Translations under genes and position numbers: made by a program
In this document: positions 27,876 to 28,623 of the stretch, in pieces
Layout: each line of letters begins with the position of its first letter
Position numbering within the stretch: position 1 is the stretch's first letter
Source of the DNA: a virus
IMG/VR virus record: IMGVR_UViG_3300022221_000022
Span: 1-28,623 of that record
Direction: 5' to 3' (one strand)
Length of the DNA: 28,623 nt
The notes under the pieces: generated by a model
What the model saw: only the letters and a program-made list of their open reading frames with translations
The model's database searches: none
Told to the model about the DNA's origin: nothing

Positions 27876-28623
27876 GCGCGAAAAATAAAACGGGCGGCGC
27901 GTTTTCGGCCGTCAGTCGTGGGCTAACCTCACTTCGTAAAAATATGTTAAGCGCTACTAGCGCAATTACTGGCCTGGTCGGTGTTGCCGGTATGGGCGCG
28001 CTTATTAAATCCAGTTTAGACGCCGGCGACAAAATACAAAAGCTATCTATACGCCTGGGTGTATCGACCGAAGCATTAAGCCAATATAAACACGTCGCCG
28101 AATTATCGGGCATTACCTTTGAAACTATGTCGATGGGATGGCAACGGCAAACCCGCCGAATAGCCGAAGCGGCCGAAGGAATGGGCGAAGCTAAAGGCGC
28201 ATTAAGGGAACTAGGCTTAAACGCCGCCGCGTTAAAAACACAAGCCCCCGAAAAACAATTCGAAATTCTCGCCGACGCGTTCGGTAATGTTGACAGCCAA
28301 GCGGATAAAGTCCGCCTCGCTATGAAAATATGGGATTCCGAAGGCGTTAGCATGTTACAGGCTATTGAAGGGGGAAGCGCCGGGCTAAAAAGCATGAGGC
28401 AGGAAGCCGACGACCTAAATTTAACACTTACAAAAGACCAAGCAAACGCAATGGCCGAAGCTAACGACAATATTACACGAATGAAAGCTAATTTTACTTC
28501 GTTCGGTAATACGTTAGCGGTCGAACTCGGCCCAGCTATCGCGGCGGTTACTAAATGGCTTGGCGAAAATATGCCGATAGCCGTAGCGGTTGCAAAGCTT
28601 GTTTGGTTAGACCTTGCGAGCGC
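27839..28623 (+). CDS. Tail tape measure protein (N-terminal part, runs off the window)
   Basis: At least 261 residues are present. The start ATG at 27839 lies inside the T extension in another frame. It opens with TARYEFVLGAKNKTGGAFSA, followed by SLRKNMLSATSAITGLVGVA, the typical start of tape measure proteins (a helix, then a hydrophobic segment). KIQKLSIRLGVSTEALSQYK and ELSGITFETMSMG are seen in many tape measure N-termini. The rest of the sequence is helical with Ala repeats (LGPAIAAVTKWLGENMPIAV). It determines tail length. The C-terminal end is outside the window. Confidence 0.88.
   Translation, partial: MATTTARYEFVLGAKNKTGGAFSAVSRGLTSLRKNMLSATSAITGLVGVAGMGALIKSSLDAGDKIQKLSIRLGVSTEALSQYKHVAELSGITFETMSMGWQRQTRRIAEAAEGMGEAKGALRELGLNAAALKTQAPEKQFEILADAFGNVDSQADKVRLAMKIWDSEGVSMLQAIEGGSAGLKSMRQEADDLNLTLTKDQANAMAEANDNITRMKANFTSFGNTLAVELGPAIAAVTKWLGENMPIAVAVAKLVWLDLAS

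Noticed and set aside
27859-28470. 203-codon minus-strand frame at the end
   Set aside because: Antisense to the tape measure gene, which has clear family features; Ser/Ala/Pro-rich shadow composition.
1-28623. CRISPR array or insertion sequence
   Set aside because: No regularly spaced repeats and no transposase or terminal inverted repeats were seen on either strand.

Overview
The window is a large part of the genome of a temperate, lambda-like tailed phage (siphovirus type). Evidence: a tyrosine integrase beside a tRNA-derived attachment site, a divergent repressor/Cro immunity region, O/P-like replication genes, and a head-tail module in the classical order (Nu1/GpA terminase, gpW, lambda-type portal, protease-capsid fusion, decoration, head-tail joining, tail terminator, tail tube, G/GT frameshift chaperones, tape measure). 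Phage-like genes lie on both sides of the attachment core, so this looks like attP of an unintegrated or circular genome rather than a prophage end; this is inference. The host is probably a gammaproteobacterium: the att core is the 3' part of a tRNA-Thr(TGT) with encoded CCA, a CsrA of gamma type is present, and GATC is strongly depleted. I cannot name the genus.

Layout. 1-1878 (+): lysis cassette with a holin-like protein, a secreted FN3-like protein, an M15 peptidase endolysin, an alpha/beta hydrolase and a small protein. 1875-7223 (-): a tightly packed ten-gene operon behind its own candidate promoter at 7278-7306. It encodes two unknowns, a RadD-like SF2 helicase, four small proteins built from nine AP2-like repeats, a membrane protein and a possible DNA-binding protein. 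This is the most unusual block. 7224-7958: promoter, strong bidirectional terminator, att core and candidate integrase arm sites. 7959-9230 (+): integrase. 9255-10600 (-): AlpA-like excisionase, SNase-type nuclease and two conserved phage unknowns. 10601-11781: control region with a small membrane protein, the repressor and operator-like repeats.

12051-15228 (+): early operon with replication initiator, helicase-loader-like protein, small membrane proteins, HNH-like nuclease, CsrA, RusA-like resolvase and a Q-like antiterminator. Two genes of 57 and 45 codons were found by reading the sequence directly. 15216-15401: a very long hairpin, a TTGCGT-17-TATATT promoter and a leader ending at a strong terminator, an arrangement like lambda pR'/6S/tR' for Q-dependent late expression. 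15412-18447 (+): five late genes, including a large beta-rich protein and a Z-like tail protein, placed unusually before the terminase. 18550-28623 (+): ParB-like protein, packaging, head and tail genes, ending inside the tape measure gene.

How it works together: the repressor/Cro switch decides lysogeny. Int and the AlpA-like protein act at the tRNA-Thr core. The early operon replicates DNA and makes Q, and Q would let transcription pass the leader terminator into the late genes, which in a circular genome should continue round to the lysis cassette at position 81. The AP2/helicase operon has its own promoter and may be an independently expressed accessory module.
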